DNA of 39,927 bases, from positions 1 to 39,927 of the forward strand of contig JAUIDY010000052.1 of assembly GCA_030428385.1 (NCBI GenBank). Reading direction: 5' to 3'. Each line of letters begins with the position of its first letter. The first letter of the stretch is position 1. Position numbers and translations under genes: made by a program. The DNA is from Rhodothermia bacterium (GTDB lineage Bacteria > Bacteroidota > Rhodothermia > Rhodothermales > JAAAOL01). Under the pieces are notes generated by a model. The model saw nothing but the letters and a program-made list of their open reading frames with translations. It made no database searches and was not told where the DNA came from. This document shows positions 1-8,803 of the stretch, one piece after another.

Positions 1-323
1 GTCTCTCCGCCCCGCAGCAGTGCCCGTTCAAACTCGGTGTGCGCCATGGCATCGAGCTTTTGCTGCACCTCTCCCTGCACATTCACCTCCCCGGTGGCCC
101 CAAAGATGTCTATGAGTCCAGCGCGGCGAATACCCCGGTTGACGATCTTGGCCGCTACACTAATGTCGCGAAGCAGCCGAGAAAACGCCCCGGTTGATCC
201 CGGCGTGGCTTCCTGCTGTTCGATGATAAACTGTTCGAGTGTTTTAAAATCCCCGGTGTCCAGGTTCAGGCCATTGCTGCCTTCGCCGTTGGGGGGGGTT
301 GATGGCATGGTTGATCTATTCAT
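1..323 (-). CDS. fbp: Fructose-1,6-bisphosphatase class I, N-terminal part (runs off left edge)
   Basis: The reading frame starts at the ATG at 323 and continues past base 1, so only about 107 N-terminal residues are visible. They contain TLEQFIIEQQ near residue 28, then a stretch with FSRLLRDIS and AAKIVNR, then RRAGLIDIFG, NVQGEVQQKLD and a terminal FERALL. This series is the N-terminal helix and AMP-site region of class I FBPases. The enzyme hydrolyses fructose-1,6-bisphosphate to fructose-6-phosphate in gluconeogenesis, in the cytosol. The catalytic metal-site residues lie outside the window. The first 25 residues are Asn/Gly/Pro-rich and look like a non-conserved leader, and the internal ATG at 308 is an alternative start. 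The gene begins 4 bases after the stop of the upstream DUF2064-DUF5071 gene, so it is the third gene of a minus-strand operon. Confidence 0.9.
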   Translation of the reverse strand, partial: MNRSTMPSTPPNGEGSNGLNLDTGDFKTLEQFIIEQQEATPGSTGAFSRLLRDISVAAKIVNRGIRRAGLIDIFGATGEVNVQGEVQQKLDAMAHTEFERALLRGGE

Positions 324-327
324 CCAT

Positions 328-1395
328 TCAGGGTCCCTCCGACCCATTCAAAATCTCAATCGCGACAAGGTCCAACTCATCGGCTTTTTCTTGGGGAGTT
401 GGGGCGGTCGCCAATTGGTGTAACGCTGTAGAAAAGATACGCTTTAACTCGGGTGACGGGGCAAGAATATAAGATAGAATCCAATACTTCCACATCCCAT
501 CGTCACTCTCCAGAATGGGCCGAAGATACGGGGCCAGCGGAGCGCCAATGCCAGCAAGGAAGGGATGCAGCACCTGTGCCACGGGCCAGTTGATGTCTTG
601 CATCCATTCGAGCAGGGCAGACAGGACAGGTTCAACGGCCGGATACCCCATCGCAACCAGCGCGTGTGCCTGCAGGGTTTCATGTTTGTGCTGAGGCACC
701 AGTGCCGCCACGTTGATGGCAGTTTGGAGGGAAGGATAGTCTACCACCAGCGAAGCCACCACGTCCCGCGTCTGACGTGCCTGCCCTTGGGGTTCGAGGT
801 CTCGCACCAATCGCAGGAGCGTCTCGGGCGTGTCTACATCGTACCACTCGGGCAATACAGTGATGCCTGCCTGCGACGCCATGGCCCGGTCCAACGTCTG
901 CCGGAAAACGTCCGGGTGGCTATAGGTCATGGCTCGGAAAAGCTCGGGAAACAGGTCGTTCATACCCAGGAGGTAATACCCGCCATCTTCTGAAGGCCCT
1001 AGAGATACCGACAGCGGATCGACCAGGGCATCAAAGGCCTGGGTAATAAACACCGAAGGAAGCGTCGGATGGTCCGTGCCGATGATGACCAACCGCTCGT
1101 ATCCGGCCATGAACGATTCCAGAAAGGCGTGCTGCATCCGCGCTCCCAACCCATCGCCGTGCTGATTGTGCACACTTGTTGCCAGATCTGCTAATGCTGG
1201 ATCCAGTTTTTCGCTTGACGGACCGAGGTATAGCCGGACATCCACCCCCAGGGATTGATACTGGGTTAAGGCGTCTTGCAAAAAGGCGGCATACAGACGG
1301 GCCGCCTCCTCTTCGGAGAGCAACGCAGTGAGGCGGGTCTTTACGTGCCCCGGCACAGGTACTTTGGCAAAAACAAGCAGGGCATCCGTGTTCAT
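328..1395 (-). CDS. DUF2064 (TIGR04282) glycosyltransferase-like protein fused to DUF5071
   Basis: 355 residues in two parts. Residues 1-205 match the TIGR04282/DUF2064 family, a GT-A-like nucleotidyl/sugar transferase fold: LLVFAKVPVPGHVKTRL at the N-terminus (nucleotide-binding loop), IIGTDHPTLP near residue 105 (the metal-site Asp region), GPSEDGGYYLLG near 135, and YDVDTPETL near 187. Residues 212-345 look like DUF5071, with LVPQHKH, then LEWMQDINWPVA, then SDDGMWKYWIL, all typical of that small helical domain. The substrate of DUF2064 proteins is not settled, and DUF5071 has no known function. Its ATG overlaps the stop of the cysteine desulfurase gene (ATGA), which suggests translational coupling, and fbp follows 4 bases after its stop. 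I see no signal peptide or membrane segment. The family assignments come from recalled motifs; the fusion itself is read directly from one uninterrupted frame. Confidence 0.85.
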   Translation of the reverse strand: MNTDALLVFAKVPVPGHVKTRLTALLSEEEAARLYAAFLQDALTQYQSLGVDVRLYLGPSSEKLDPALADLATSVHNQHGDGLGARMQHAFLESFMAGYERLVIIGTDHPTLPSVFITQAFDALVDPLSVSLGPSEDGGYYLLGMNDLFPELFRAMTYSHPDVFRQTLDRAMASQAGITVLPEWYDVDTPETLLRLVRDLEPQGQARQTRDVVASLVVDYPSLQTAINVAALVPQHKHETLQAHALVAMGYPAVEPVLSALLEWMQDINWPVAQVLHPFLAGIGAPLAPYLRPILESDDGMWKYWILSYILAPSPELKRIFSTALHQLATAPTPQEKADELDLVAIEILNGSEGP

Positions 1396-2561
1396 GCCCT
1401 CCCTCCTCTAGTCATGCGCCGGAGAATCAACAAGAGTTTCTCAACGGCGAAGTCAATGTCCTCCTGAGTCGTATCCTTCCCGAGCGAAAACCGCACCACC
1501 GCCGACGCTGTCTCCCGGGGCAACCCCATCGCTTGCAGCACATGGCTCGGTTCCAGCGCTCCGCTCGTACACGCCGATCCCGCCGAGGCCATCACTCCCT
1601 CCATGTCAAGGTTAAGAATCAACATCTCGCCATCAAACGGACGCCCGTCAATAGGTGGAAATGCGAGGTTGAGGATATGTGGAGCTGCTGCGCCAGGCTC
1701 ATCGACCGGGGTGTTAATGACAGACGGAATTTCTAGTTGATCAACCAGTTGGCGGTGCAGTTGATCTCGAAGCCTTGTGATATGAGGCAGCCTTTCTTCA
1801 GCCTCCGTATAGGCGAGTTCCAAGGCCTTTGCGAGCCCCACAATGCCCGGGACATTCTCGGTACCACCGCGGCGACGCCGTTCCTGCGCGCCTCCTTCAA
1901 TCACAGGCGTAAAGTCGGTCCCGCCGCGAACGTACAGGACGCCCGTTCCTTTGGGGCCATAAAACTTGTGCCCGGAGATGGAGAGCAAATCGACGCCGAG
2001 TTCGTCGACCTTGAGTTGAAACAGCCCAGCGGTTTGGACGGCATCGGTGTGTACGGGCACCCCCTGTTCATGACAAAGGGGAATAATGTCTGCCAACGGC
2101 GTCAGCGTGCCCACCTCGTTGTTGGCATGCATCAGCGAAACAAGGCCAGTCTCGGGTGTCAACGCCTCCGCAACCTGTGCAGGGGTAACAGCTCCCTGCC
2201 TTTCGGGCTTCAATAGCGTGACGGCGTTGCCCTGCTGGTGCCAGCGTTCGGCCGGGCGGACGATGGCCTCATGCTCTGCCGCTGACGTAAGCAAATGCTT
2301 CCGTGTGCCCGTTAGCAATCCGCGAAGCGCCACGTTATTCGACTCGGTGCCTCCACTCGTAAAAATGATCTCGCCGAGTTCGGCCCCGAGCAAGGCCGCC
2401 ACTTTGTCTCTGCTTTCCTCCACCGCAAACCGAGCCCGTCGCCCGAGGGCATGTACCGACGAGGCATTGCCAAAATTTTCTTTCAGAAACGGGAGCATCA
2501 CCTCCAGCACACGCGGGTCGAGGGGCGTGGTGGCGGCGTGATCGAGATAAACTTTACGCAC
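1392..2561 (-). CDS. Cysteine desulfurase, NifS/IscS family
   Basis: PLP enzyme that takes sulfur from L-cysteine and carries it as a persulfide for Fe-S cluster or tRNA/thiocofactor assembly. The start chosen is GTG at 2561, giving an N-terminus of MRKVYLDHAATTPLDP, as in the family; 389 residues, normal length. An ATG at 2609 in the same frame would add 16 unconserved residues. Visible motifs: the substrate loop HAATTPLD near residue 8, FTSGGTESNN near 69, the conserved HANNEVGTL (about 146), and the PLP lysine in SGHKFYGPKGTGVLY (about 194). The catalytic cysteine lies in GSACTSGALEPSHVL (about 325), and RFSLGKDTT follows. There is no IscR, IscU or SufB gene here, so the pathway cannot be fixed. 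It is the first gene of an operon with DUF2064-DUF5071 and fbp, and is divergent from murA across about 180 bases. Confidence 0.93.
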   Translation of the reverse strand: MRKVYLDHAATTPLDPRVLEVMLPFLKENFGNASSVHALGRRARFAVEESRDKVAALLGAELGEIIFTSGGTESNNVALRGLLTGTRKHLLTSAAEHEAIVRPAERWHQQGNAVTLLKPERQGAVTPAQVAEALTPETGLVSLMHANNEVGTLTPLADIIPLCHEQGVPVHTDAVQTAGLFQLKVDELGVDLLSISGHKFYGPKGTGVLYVRGGTDFTPVIEGGAQERRRRGGTENVPGIVGLAKALELAYTEAEERLPHITRLRDQLHRQLVDQLEIPSVINTPVDEPGAAAPHILNLAFPPIDGRPFDGEMLILNLDMEGVMASAGSACTSGALEPSHVLQAMGLPRETASAVVRFSLGKDTTQEDIDFAVEKLLLILRRMTRGGRA

Positions 2562-2743
2562 AGGACGTGGTCTTTTATTTGAACCATGGGATACCCAGAA
2601 GGGATACACCCTTGGAATTGCTCGTATTTTTCGTTGTGGTTTCGGTTAACGAGCAGTGCGGGCTTCCGTTCACACAGAACGCCGCGAAGCTTCGCCCGTT
2701 GAACGCGCCATCCTTCTTTTCACGATCTGGATCTTACCTTCTC

Positions 2744-4054
2744 ATGGATAAACTGGTTGTTCGCGGCGGTGTGCCGTTGCAAGGTTCTCTCACCGTAAGT
2801 GGTTCAAAAAATACGGCGTTGCCGCTCATGGCCGCCGCCCTGCTGGCCGAAGGCACCACCACCCTGCAAAACATACCCAACCTGAAAGACATCGCCACGT
2901 TTTCAAACGTGTTGCGCGTATCGGGAGCCGTCGTAAACGCCCAACCTAGCACCCATACGCTTTCCATCGACAGTTCGCGCATTGAATACCCGGAAGCACC
3001 GTACGAATTGGTCAAAAAGATGCGGGCGTCGTTCTATATGCTCGGTGCCCTGATCGGGCGCTGTGGGCAAGCGCGGGTGTCGCTGCCTGGGGGCTGTGCC
3101 TGGGGACCGCGGCCCGTCGACTTGCACCTGAAAGGCATGGAAGCCTTCGGCGCGTCGATTGATTTGGATGAGGGCTACGTGGTTGCCCAAACGCCCTCCG
3201 CCGGCCTGCCCGGCGGCATCTATCGGCTGGAACCCTCAAGCGTGGGTGCGACGATCAATCTTGCCCTTGCCGCAACCACAGCCCGAGGCGGCTCGCGGAT
3301 TGAAAACGCCGCCATCGAACCGGACGTGGTGGTGTTCTGCGAGGCGTTGCAGGCGATGGGCGCCAAGATTGAGGGCATTGGCACCCGAACGCTCGAATTT
3401 GAAGGGGTCGAGGCGTTGCAACCGATCTCATTCCGCAACTGCCCCGACCGCATTGAGCTTGGCACCTTTATGATTGCAGCAGCCATCGCCGGAGAGCCGG
3501 GCCAACCCGTCCGGCTCAACAATGCCGAGCCCGCGCATCTTGGCCAGGCCTTTATCGACGCGTTCCAACAAACGGGGACCGGACTGACGGTGGGTACCGA
3601 TTATGTACAAGTGACCGCCCCTGAAACGCTCCGTCCCGTCTCTATCGAAACGGAAATCTATCCCGGTTTCCCCACCGATTTACAAGCGCAATGGACGGTG
3701 TTGCTCAGCCAGGCGAACGGCCCCGCTACCATCACCGACACTATCTACGGTGACCGCTTCGCTCATATCCCGGAATTAGGCCGCATGGGTATGTTTGCGA
3801 AGGTGTCCGGCAATCAGGTGACAGTCGAAGGCAACCAGCAATTACAGGGCGCAAATGTGATGAGCACCGACCTCCGGGCAAGTGTCTCACTCGTCCTCGC
3901 TGGGCTCGTTGCCAAAGGCGAAACACATGTCCTACGTATCTACCACCTCGACCGCGGCTACGAACGACTCGAAGACAAACTCTCGAACGCGGGGCTTTAT
4001 GTCCGCCGCGAGCAATATGACGAGTTCGCGACACCCGAAACGGAAATGGCGTAG
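2744..4054 (+). CDS. murA: UDP-N-acetylglucosamine 1-carboxyvinyltransferase (MurA)
   Basis: Transfers enolpyruvate from PEP to UDP-GlcNAc, the first committed step of peptidoglycan synthesis, in the cytosol. From ATG 2744 the protein has 436 residues, the standard MurA length, and starts MDKLVVRGGVPLQG; the frame is open further upstream but that stretch is not conserved. The substrate-site SGSKNTALPLMAAALLA is near residue 20. The PEP-binding cysteine, and fosfomycin target, is Cys118 in LPGGCAWGPRPVDLHLKG. Later motifs are GAT(I/V)N near 168, YPGFPTDLQAQ (about 306), and DLRASVSLVLAGLVAKG near the C-terminus. It stands alone on the plus strand, divergent from the cysteine desulfurase operon and convergent with the large outer-membrane protein gene. 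Cys at the active site rather than Asp predicts fosfomycin sensitivity at the target level. Confidence 0.96.
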   Translation: MDKLVVRGGVPLQGSLTVSGSKNTALPLMAAALLAEGTTTLQNIPNLKDIATFSNVLRVSGAVVNAQPSTHTLSIDSSRIEYPEAPYELVKKMRASFYMLGALIGRCGQARVSLPGGCAWGPRPVDLHLKGMEAFGASIDLDEGYVVAQTPSAGLPGGIYRLEPSSVGATINLALAATTARGGSRIENAAIEPDVVVFCEALQAMGAKIEGIGTRTLEFEGVEALQPISFRNCPDRIELGTFMIAAAIAGEPGQPVRLNNAEPAHLGQAFIDAFQQTGTGLTVGTDYVQVTAPETLRPVSIETEIYPGFPTDLQAQWTVLLSQANGPATITDTIYGDRFAHIPELGRMGMFAKVSGNQVTVEGNQQLQGANVMSTDLRASVSLVLAGLVAKGETHVLRIYHLDRGYERLEDKLSNAGLYVRREQYDEFATPETEMA

Positions 4055-4067
4055 CGGGTTGGGTCGG

Positions 4068-4147
4068 GGAGTGTTCGAGTAGTCGAGTATGGGAGGGGTT
4101 AAGTGTGAGAGATTGTTAGCCCCATGTTTCCTCCTCCCAAACACTCC
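4068..4147. terminator. Imperfect inverted repeat between convergent genes, possible terminator
   Basis: Between the stop of murA and the stop of the large outer-membrane protein gene, GGAGTGTT (4068-4075) is complementary to AACACTCC (4140-4147), and inside it GGGAGG (4091-4096) is complementary to CCTCCC (4133-4138). The arrangement is asymmetric and there is no U-tract on either strand, so termination is only inferred from the position between two convergent genes. Confidence 0.3.
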
Positions 4148-7100
4148 TAAAACGTCGCGCTGAGTTGCAGGCGGACGGTATGGATCGTCGGCGCGTCGGC
4201 GGGGGCACGGCCATTGTAGGCCAGCGTGGCGCGCAAGAGCCGGGTGAAGCGGTATTGCCCATCGAGGCTCCATAGAAACGAGGTGCCGGGGCCACGGCCA
4301 TCGGTGAGTTCGAACTCGGCCAGCCCCTCCGCTTCGCCGCTCAGTTCTACCAGGGCCGTCTCGAAGCGAGCCGCCAGTTGGAAACGGCGCGCCTGACTAA
4401 GGCGGGCTTCAAAAGGCACCTTGATCAGTTGGGCCTGGCGGTTCGCCTGCTGGTCTGTTTTGCGGGCAAACGAAAGCCGTGAGGTCAGTTGGAGCGCCCG
4501 CCACGGGCGAAACGACACTTCAGGCTCCACGGTCACCCCTTCGATGTCGAACGTGCGGGAGGCGAACTGCTCGCTCGCCGTCCGGTTTTGCTCCCACGAG
4601 GCCAGCAGCCGCAACCCCAGCCGGAGCGATGGGCGGTAACTCCCATCCATACGCCACTGATTGGCATAGCGACTTTCTTCCCCCGCCGCCAATTCGCTAA
4701 GGCTGCGCACCTGACTGAACGAGAAGTCGAGCCCATACCGCGAGGCGTTGCGAAAGAGTTGGAGGTCTTGCCCGATGCGGTACCGTCCGTTGAGGGTGTT
4801 GAGCGGACTGCGGAAGCGGTTGAGACGCAGGAGGTAGATCTGTGCGATTTCTGGGTCTCGGCTTTTTTCCACCACCTCCAACGTCGTGCGGGTGGTGACG
4901 TTGGAGAACCGCTTTTTCCACCCCTCGGCGTTGCGCCAGATGCGCGACGGGTCGAGCGTAAACCGAAGCCGTGCCTGCACGCTGATCACCGAAGTCAACG
5001 AGTCGGAGGGGATAAACGTGCGGACATAAGTCCCTTCGTCTGGGGTGCGTTCGGGGATAAACTCATCGAGTTGAATAACGGAATCGCTGTTGCGGTCTTC
5101 CCACACAAACTGGCCCAGTTCCGGTCCGGTACGGACGTAGATTTCTTGCAACTCCGGCGTGCGTTCGGTGAGGGCTTCATAAAACCAATTTACATCCACG
5201 GCACTGCGCCAGGGCCGCAGGCTGCCGTCCCACTTCATCACCAGCGACTCGCTGTTTTCGCGCTGCTCCTCCACGCGAAACATCTCCGTAAACGTCCGTA
5301 CCCGATAGCCGACACTACCATTGGTTTTAAATGTGGCGCGCGGCGTCCAAACAAACTGCGTTTGCACCGTTCGGGCGCTGGATGCCTCCTCCATCACCCC
5401 ATCTAGTGGTAGCTGCTCCTCCCTCCATTCGAGCGACCCCGTGAGCTCCAATCGCTCGGTCAGCCAGGTGACGCCAGGGCGTAGTTCCACAAACGAGAGC
5501 GAACGCTGGCTCAGGCTGTCCGTATTGATAATTTGCTGTCGTCTATTTTCATGTTCTACTTCAAGTCGTGGCGTTAACCTCCCTTCCAGCATGGGTTGTG
5601 CCAGAACACCAAGCTGCCGAAACCATCGCCCGTCTTCGTTTACAGTTCCTCCCAACCGAGCCAGCGAGTCGAGGCTGGCGATGTGCTCGACGCGATAATC
5701 AATCCGTGGGAATCCGACTTCTGCCAGATGCACCTGTAAGGCCCTACGATCACCTTGGAACGCATGGCCCAGCCGAATCCGTCCCACTTCCCCTTCGACA
5801 TGACTTAGCGTCGTTGGCGCATAACGCACACGCCCCTCATCAACGGTTTCATCAAACGCCTGCACCGTCCCCCCCGAAGTCCCAAGCCCCGCCGTGCCCA
5901 GGTTCCAGCGCCGCGCAAACTCCACCGGGCGCGTGCGGTCGAACGAGGTAAAGTTCTGCCCGGCGAACCGTCGGCGGTACTCCGCTTCTAGCGTCCCGAG
6001 GCCATGATCGGAAATGACAAGGGGGATAGGATCGAGCCGGACGCCCGCCAGATACGCATCGCCTCGGTTGTTATTGTCGCCTTGCTCGGAGAAGCGGTTG
6101 ACGTCGTTATATGATCCCGCCCACTCCCCAAATACCTCCACGCCGCGGACGGGGGCGAAGCCACCCCGCAGGTCCAGCAGCCGCTGCTGCGCGGGCTGGG
6201 GCAAAATCCGAACCGGTGCGTATTCGCCCAACCCTTTCCCCCGGTACTCATAGCGAATCCCGTTGACCTCGCGACCTACGCGCACGTAGTCGCCGAGCCC
6301 CGACCCAAGGCGGGTAAAGCGCACCCGAAACACCGGCGTTCCTTCCGGCGGGGCAGCGCTGAGGGCCACAAAAATGGTATCGCTGTCGATCACCTCCCGG
6401 ATGTATTGCACGTAGGGCGCTTCTGGGTCAAAAACCACCTGCTCGGCTCCGCTGCGAACCGCCCGTTCATCTCCGGCATTGGCCAGCAGCAATGAGTCAG
6501 CAGGAGTCAGCCCGAATTCCTCATTCAGCTGACGGGCATCAGCTTCACGAAGGAACGTGACGCCAAAACGCGCACGGGCAGTGCCATCGTCCCGTTGCCA
6601 GAGTTGCGCTTCGCCTTGCGAGGCCAACAGCGTGCGGGTGAATTGGTTGGTGGTGTACTGAAACTCAATCGTGATGCGGCTTTCCTCGGTGATGAGTTGA
6701 TTTGACGTAAAGGTCAACTCCCCCGTCGCATAGTCGATGACGTAGTCGTTGGCTTCGCCGCGCGTGAGCGTCAGCCCGTTGAGATACACCGCCTCGGACC
6801 CCGGCACGACGATAATAAACTGCTCTCCGTTTAATCCTTCGAGGCGATACGGCCCCTGCACCCCATCGAGCGCAACGATGTCTTGCGAGCGAAAGGTGCC
6901 TCGTGCCGTAGCTCCGGCTACGGTCATGCGTCCGCCACCAAAAACGGACGCTTCAGGATTGGGTACATCGCCGAACACGGTAATTCCTTGCAGCTTGCGG
7001 TTGAACCGGGCGAACTCGCTGCCGCCGAGTTGAAGGTCGAAGTCGCCGAGTTGCGCCGTCCCCTGTGGCGCGGCAATTTCGATAAAGACCCGGTCGAATT

Positions 7101-7719
7101 CGCTGAGGCGCTGTGTGGTGCCTTCAGGAAGGATGGGCGTGTTTTCATCGGTGAGGACGGCGTTGACGCGCACGCCTTCGGCCACTTCCCCCGATACCTG
7201 CATGCGTAGCCCCGACTCCACGGTCACGTCGCGGTTGTTGCCCGCCGCGATGCCGCGCGAGATGGAGCCGCTGCGTTGAAGGTTGGTCCCGCCAAACGGC
7301 GCAAACCCCTCTGTGGGAGGTGCTTCTTCCACCACCGCCAAAGCGCCGGTGCTGTCGGCCTCCTCCGCCGCAATCCCTCGTCGGCGATAGCTGTCCTGAA
7401 AATCGAAGGGATAGGTGCGGTAGTAGGCTACGAGTTGGGCATTTTGGCGGGCGGATTGCGACACCACCCACAAGTGCCCTTCTCGGTAGTCGATGCGATA
7501 CTGTGTAGAATCGAGTGCGCGGCCCTCAAAAAAGAAACGTTCGGAGCCGGGGATGACGAAGGGACGCAGTTGGTATGGCTGTGGCAAAGCCAGTGCAACG
7601 GTATCCTGCCACGCGCCCAGGTATTCACCGTTGTCCTGGCGCTCCTGCCCTACCGCGTTGCCTACTTGCAACACCATCAAACCGAGCAAAACGCCTGCAA
7701 TCCGCCCCATGCTGCGCAA
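4147..7719 (-). CDS. Giant outer-membrane beta-barrel protein with N-terminal extracellular-type beta domains
   Basis: 1190 residues with a signal peptide (MRSMGRIAGVLLGLMVLQVGNAVGQ; cleavage near 24-25) and a C-terminal phenylalanine after alternating polar/hydrophobic strands (LQLSATF), as in outer-membrane barrels. Residues about 50-105 and about 290-355 look like two copies of one beta domain (pattern VIPGSE-x-(F/Y)-x(2)-(G/N)...Y-x-IDY-x(2)-G). Around residue 150 the segment GSISRGIAAGNNRDVTV, followed by TDENTPILPEGTTQRLSEFD, resembles a family of large uncharacterised Bacteroidota surface proteins that I recognise only by pattern. Near residue 890, DRNSDSVIQLDE fits a 12-residue EF-hand-type calcium loop. 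The last 500 residues have many short Arg/Glu-rich amphipathic strands, consistent with a large barrel. It is downstream of, and probably cotranscribed with, the NHL-repeat gene. Function is unknown; a transport, secretion or adhesin role is inference. Confidence 0.8.
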   Translation of the reverse strand: MRSMGRIAGVLLGLMVLQVGNAVGQERQDNGEYLGAWQDTVALALPQPYQLRPFVIPGSERFFFEGRALDSTQYRIDYREGHLWVVSQSARQNAQLVAYYRTYPFDFQDSYRRRGIAAEEADSTGALAVVEEAPPTEGFAPFGGTNLQRSGSISRGIAAGNNRDVTVESGLRMQVSGEVAEGVRVNAVLTDENTPILPEGTTQRLSEFDRVFIEIAAPQGTAQLGDFDLQLGGSEFARFNRKLQGITVFGDVPNPEASVFGGGRMTVAGATARGTFRSQDIVALDGVQGPYRLEGLNGEQFIIVVPGSEAVYLNGLTLTRGEANDYVIDYATGELTFTSNQLITEESRITIEFQYTTNQFTRTLLASQGEAQLWQRDDGTARARFGVTFLREADARQLNEEFGLTPADSLLLANAGDERAVRSGAEQVVFDPEAPYVQYIREVIDSDTIFVALSAAPPEGTPVFRVRFTRLGSGLGDYVRVGREVNGIRYEYRGKGLGEYAPVRILPQPAQQRLLDLRGGFAPVRGVEVFGEWAGSYNDVNRFSEQGDNNNRGDAYLAGVRLDPIPLVISDHGLGTLEAEYRRRFAGQNFTSFDRTRPVEFARRWNLGTAGLGTSGGTVQAFDETVDEGRVRYAPTTLSHVEGEVGRIRLGHAFQGDRRALQVHLAEVGFPRIDYRVEHIASLDSLARLGGTVNEDGRWFRQLGVLAQPMLEGRLTPRLEVEHENRRQQIINTDSLSQRSLSFVELRPGVTWLTERLELTGSLEWREEQLPLDGVMEEASSARTVQTQFVWTPRATFKTNGSVGYRVRTFTEMFRVEEQRENSESLVMKWDGSLRPWRSAVDVNWFYEALTERTPELQEIYVRTGPELGQFVWEDRNSDSVIQLDEFIPERTPDEGTYVRTFIPSDSLTSVISVQARLRFTLDPSRIWRNAEGWKKRFSNVTTRTTLEVVEKSRDPEIAQIYLLRLNRFRSPLNTLNGRYRIGQDLQLFRNASRYGLDFSFSQVRSLSELAAGEESRYANQWRMDGSYRPSLRLGLRLLASWEQNRTASEQFASRTFDIEGVTVEPEVSFRPWRALQLTSRLSFARKTDQQANRQAQLIKVPFEARLSQARRFQLAARFETALVELSGEAEGLAEFELTDGRGPGTSFLWSLDGQYRFTRLLRATLAYNGRAPADAPTIHTVRLQLSATF

Positions 7720-7820
7720 CGTGTGGAGAAGGGAAATAACCGTGGTAGCGAGAGGCCGTTAATTTCGGGGCAGGTGCTGAGATTGTGGAAGTGCCAACGG
7801 TAGAAATAGAACGTGGTTTC

Positions 7821-8744
7821 TTACAATCTCCCGGTGAAGCCTTCGGCGAAGAGGAGCCGTGTGGGTGTGAGCAAAAACAGCCCGTTTGCGGAAGGCAGTA
7901 CATCTACGAGCGGCTCGCCGAGCGACATCGTACTACGCCACTGCAACCGCCCAGGCTTTTCAAAGACCCATAGCCCCTTCTCTCCCACGGCCCAGATGCG
8001 GTTGTCATCCACCACCACCGCCCGGAGGTTAGCGAGTTGCCCCTGCCCCATCGCCCGGATATAATCGCCAAAGTGGTCGTACACCAGCACCGCACCTCGT
8101 TCGCGGTCGGCTACATACAAAGAGGTGGCATCCAACGCCAGCGCCACAGGATTTTGGAGCGCTCCCTCCCCCGCGTCATAGCCGCCAATGGTTCGCTCCA
8201 GTTTCCGACGGACATCCCATTTCAGCACGACGCGTTGGGCAGCGTCCAGTACAAAAAGCTCATTGGTCACGCTCGTTACTACCCCAACGGGCTCCCCCCC
8301 AGCCTCCCGCGGTGATTCCTCGCCGAACTGGTAGAAGGCTTGTTCCGACGAGCGGCGCGTCCCTGCGTTTTCCCGGCCCACGGAAAGAGATTCCAGTGGC
8401 ACAAAGCGGTTTGAGAAACGCTGAATACGACCATTGCCCGCGTCTGCAACCACCAGCGACAGCCCGTTTGTCGGGTCGATATCCGAGGGTTCGAAGAAGG
8501 CTCCTTCCTGGGCACCTGCGCCTCCGATCTTTGCCAGCCACATCCCTTCTTGCGTCAGTTGGTAGACCACGTCGGCCCCGGCGTCGGCGACATAGAGTCG
8601 ACCCTGCGGGTCCATCGCCATCGCCCGCGCCTCGGCAAAGCGGGCGAGGGTTTTGGCTTCGGGGAGGACGAGATCCGGCTGTTGGGCAAGCACAGGCATA
8701 GCCCCAAGCAGCAGCATTACAACGTATATGGGGAGTATTTGCAT
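7821..8744 (-). CDS. Secreted NHL-repeat beta-propeller protein
   Basis: 307 residues with a signal peptide (hydrophobic VVMLLLGAMPVLAQQ; cleavage after AQ near residue 21). The mature part is a run of NHL-type repeats: AMAMDPQGRLYVADAGADVVYQL, then PSDIDPTNG..LVVADAGNGRIQRF, then a repeat at ELFVLDAAQRVVLKW, then NPVALALDATSLYVADRERGAVLVYD, and NLRAVVVDDNRIWAVGEKG. This predicts a propeller of about six blades in the periplasm or anchored at the outer membrane, normally a protein- or ligand-binding surface. There are no catalytic residues that I can name. It lies 59 bases after purD and 101 bases before the giant outer-membrane protein gene on the same strand, so a partnership with that protein is plausible but inferred. 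Confidence 0.82.
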   Translation of the reverse strand: MQILPIYVVMLLLGAMPVLAQQPDLVLPEAKTLARFAEARAMAMDPQGRLYVADAGADVVYQLTQEGMWLAKIGGAGAQEGAFFEPSDIDPTNGLSLVVADAGNGRIQRFSNRFVPLESLSVGRENAGTRRSSEQAFYQFGEESPREAGGEPVGVVTSVTNELFVLDAAQRVVLKWDVRRKLERTIGGYDAGEGALQNPVALALDATSLYVADRERGAVLVYDHFGDYIRAMGQGQLANLRAVVVDDNRIWAVGEKGLWVFEKPGRLQWRSTMSLGEPLVDVLPSANGLFLLTPTRLLFAEGFTGRL

Positions 8745-8803
8745 GGAGCCACTTGTTTGTTTAAAAAACCTAACGCCCCATGTCTACTTTCGTTTGCGCT
8801 CTC

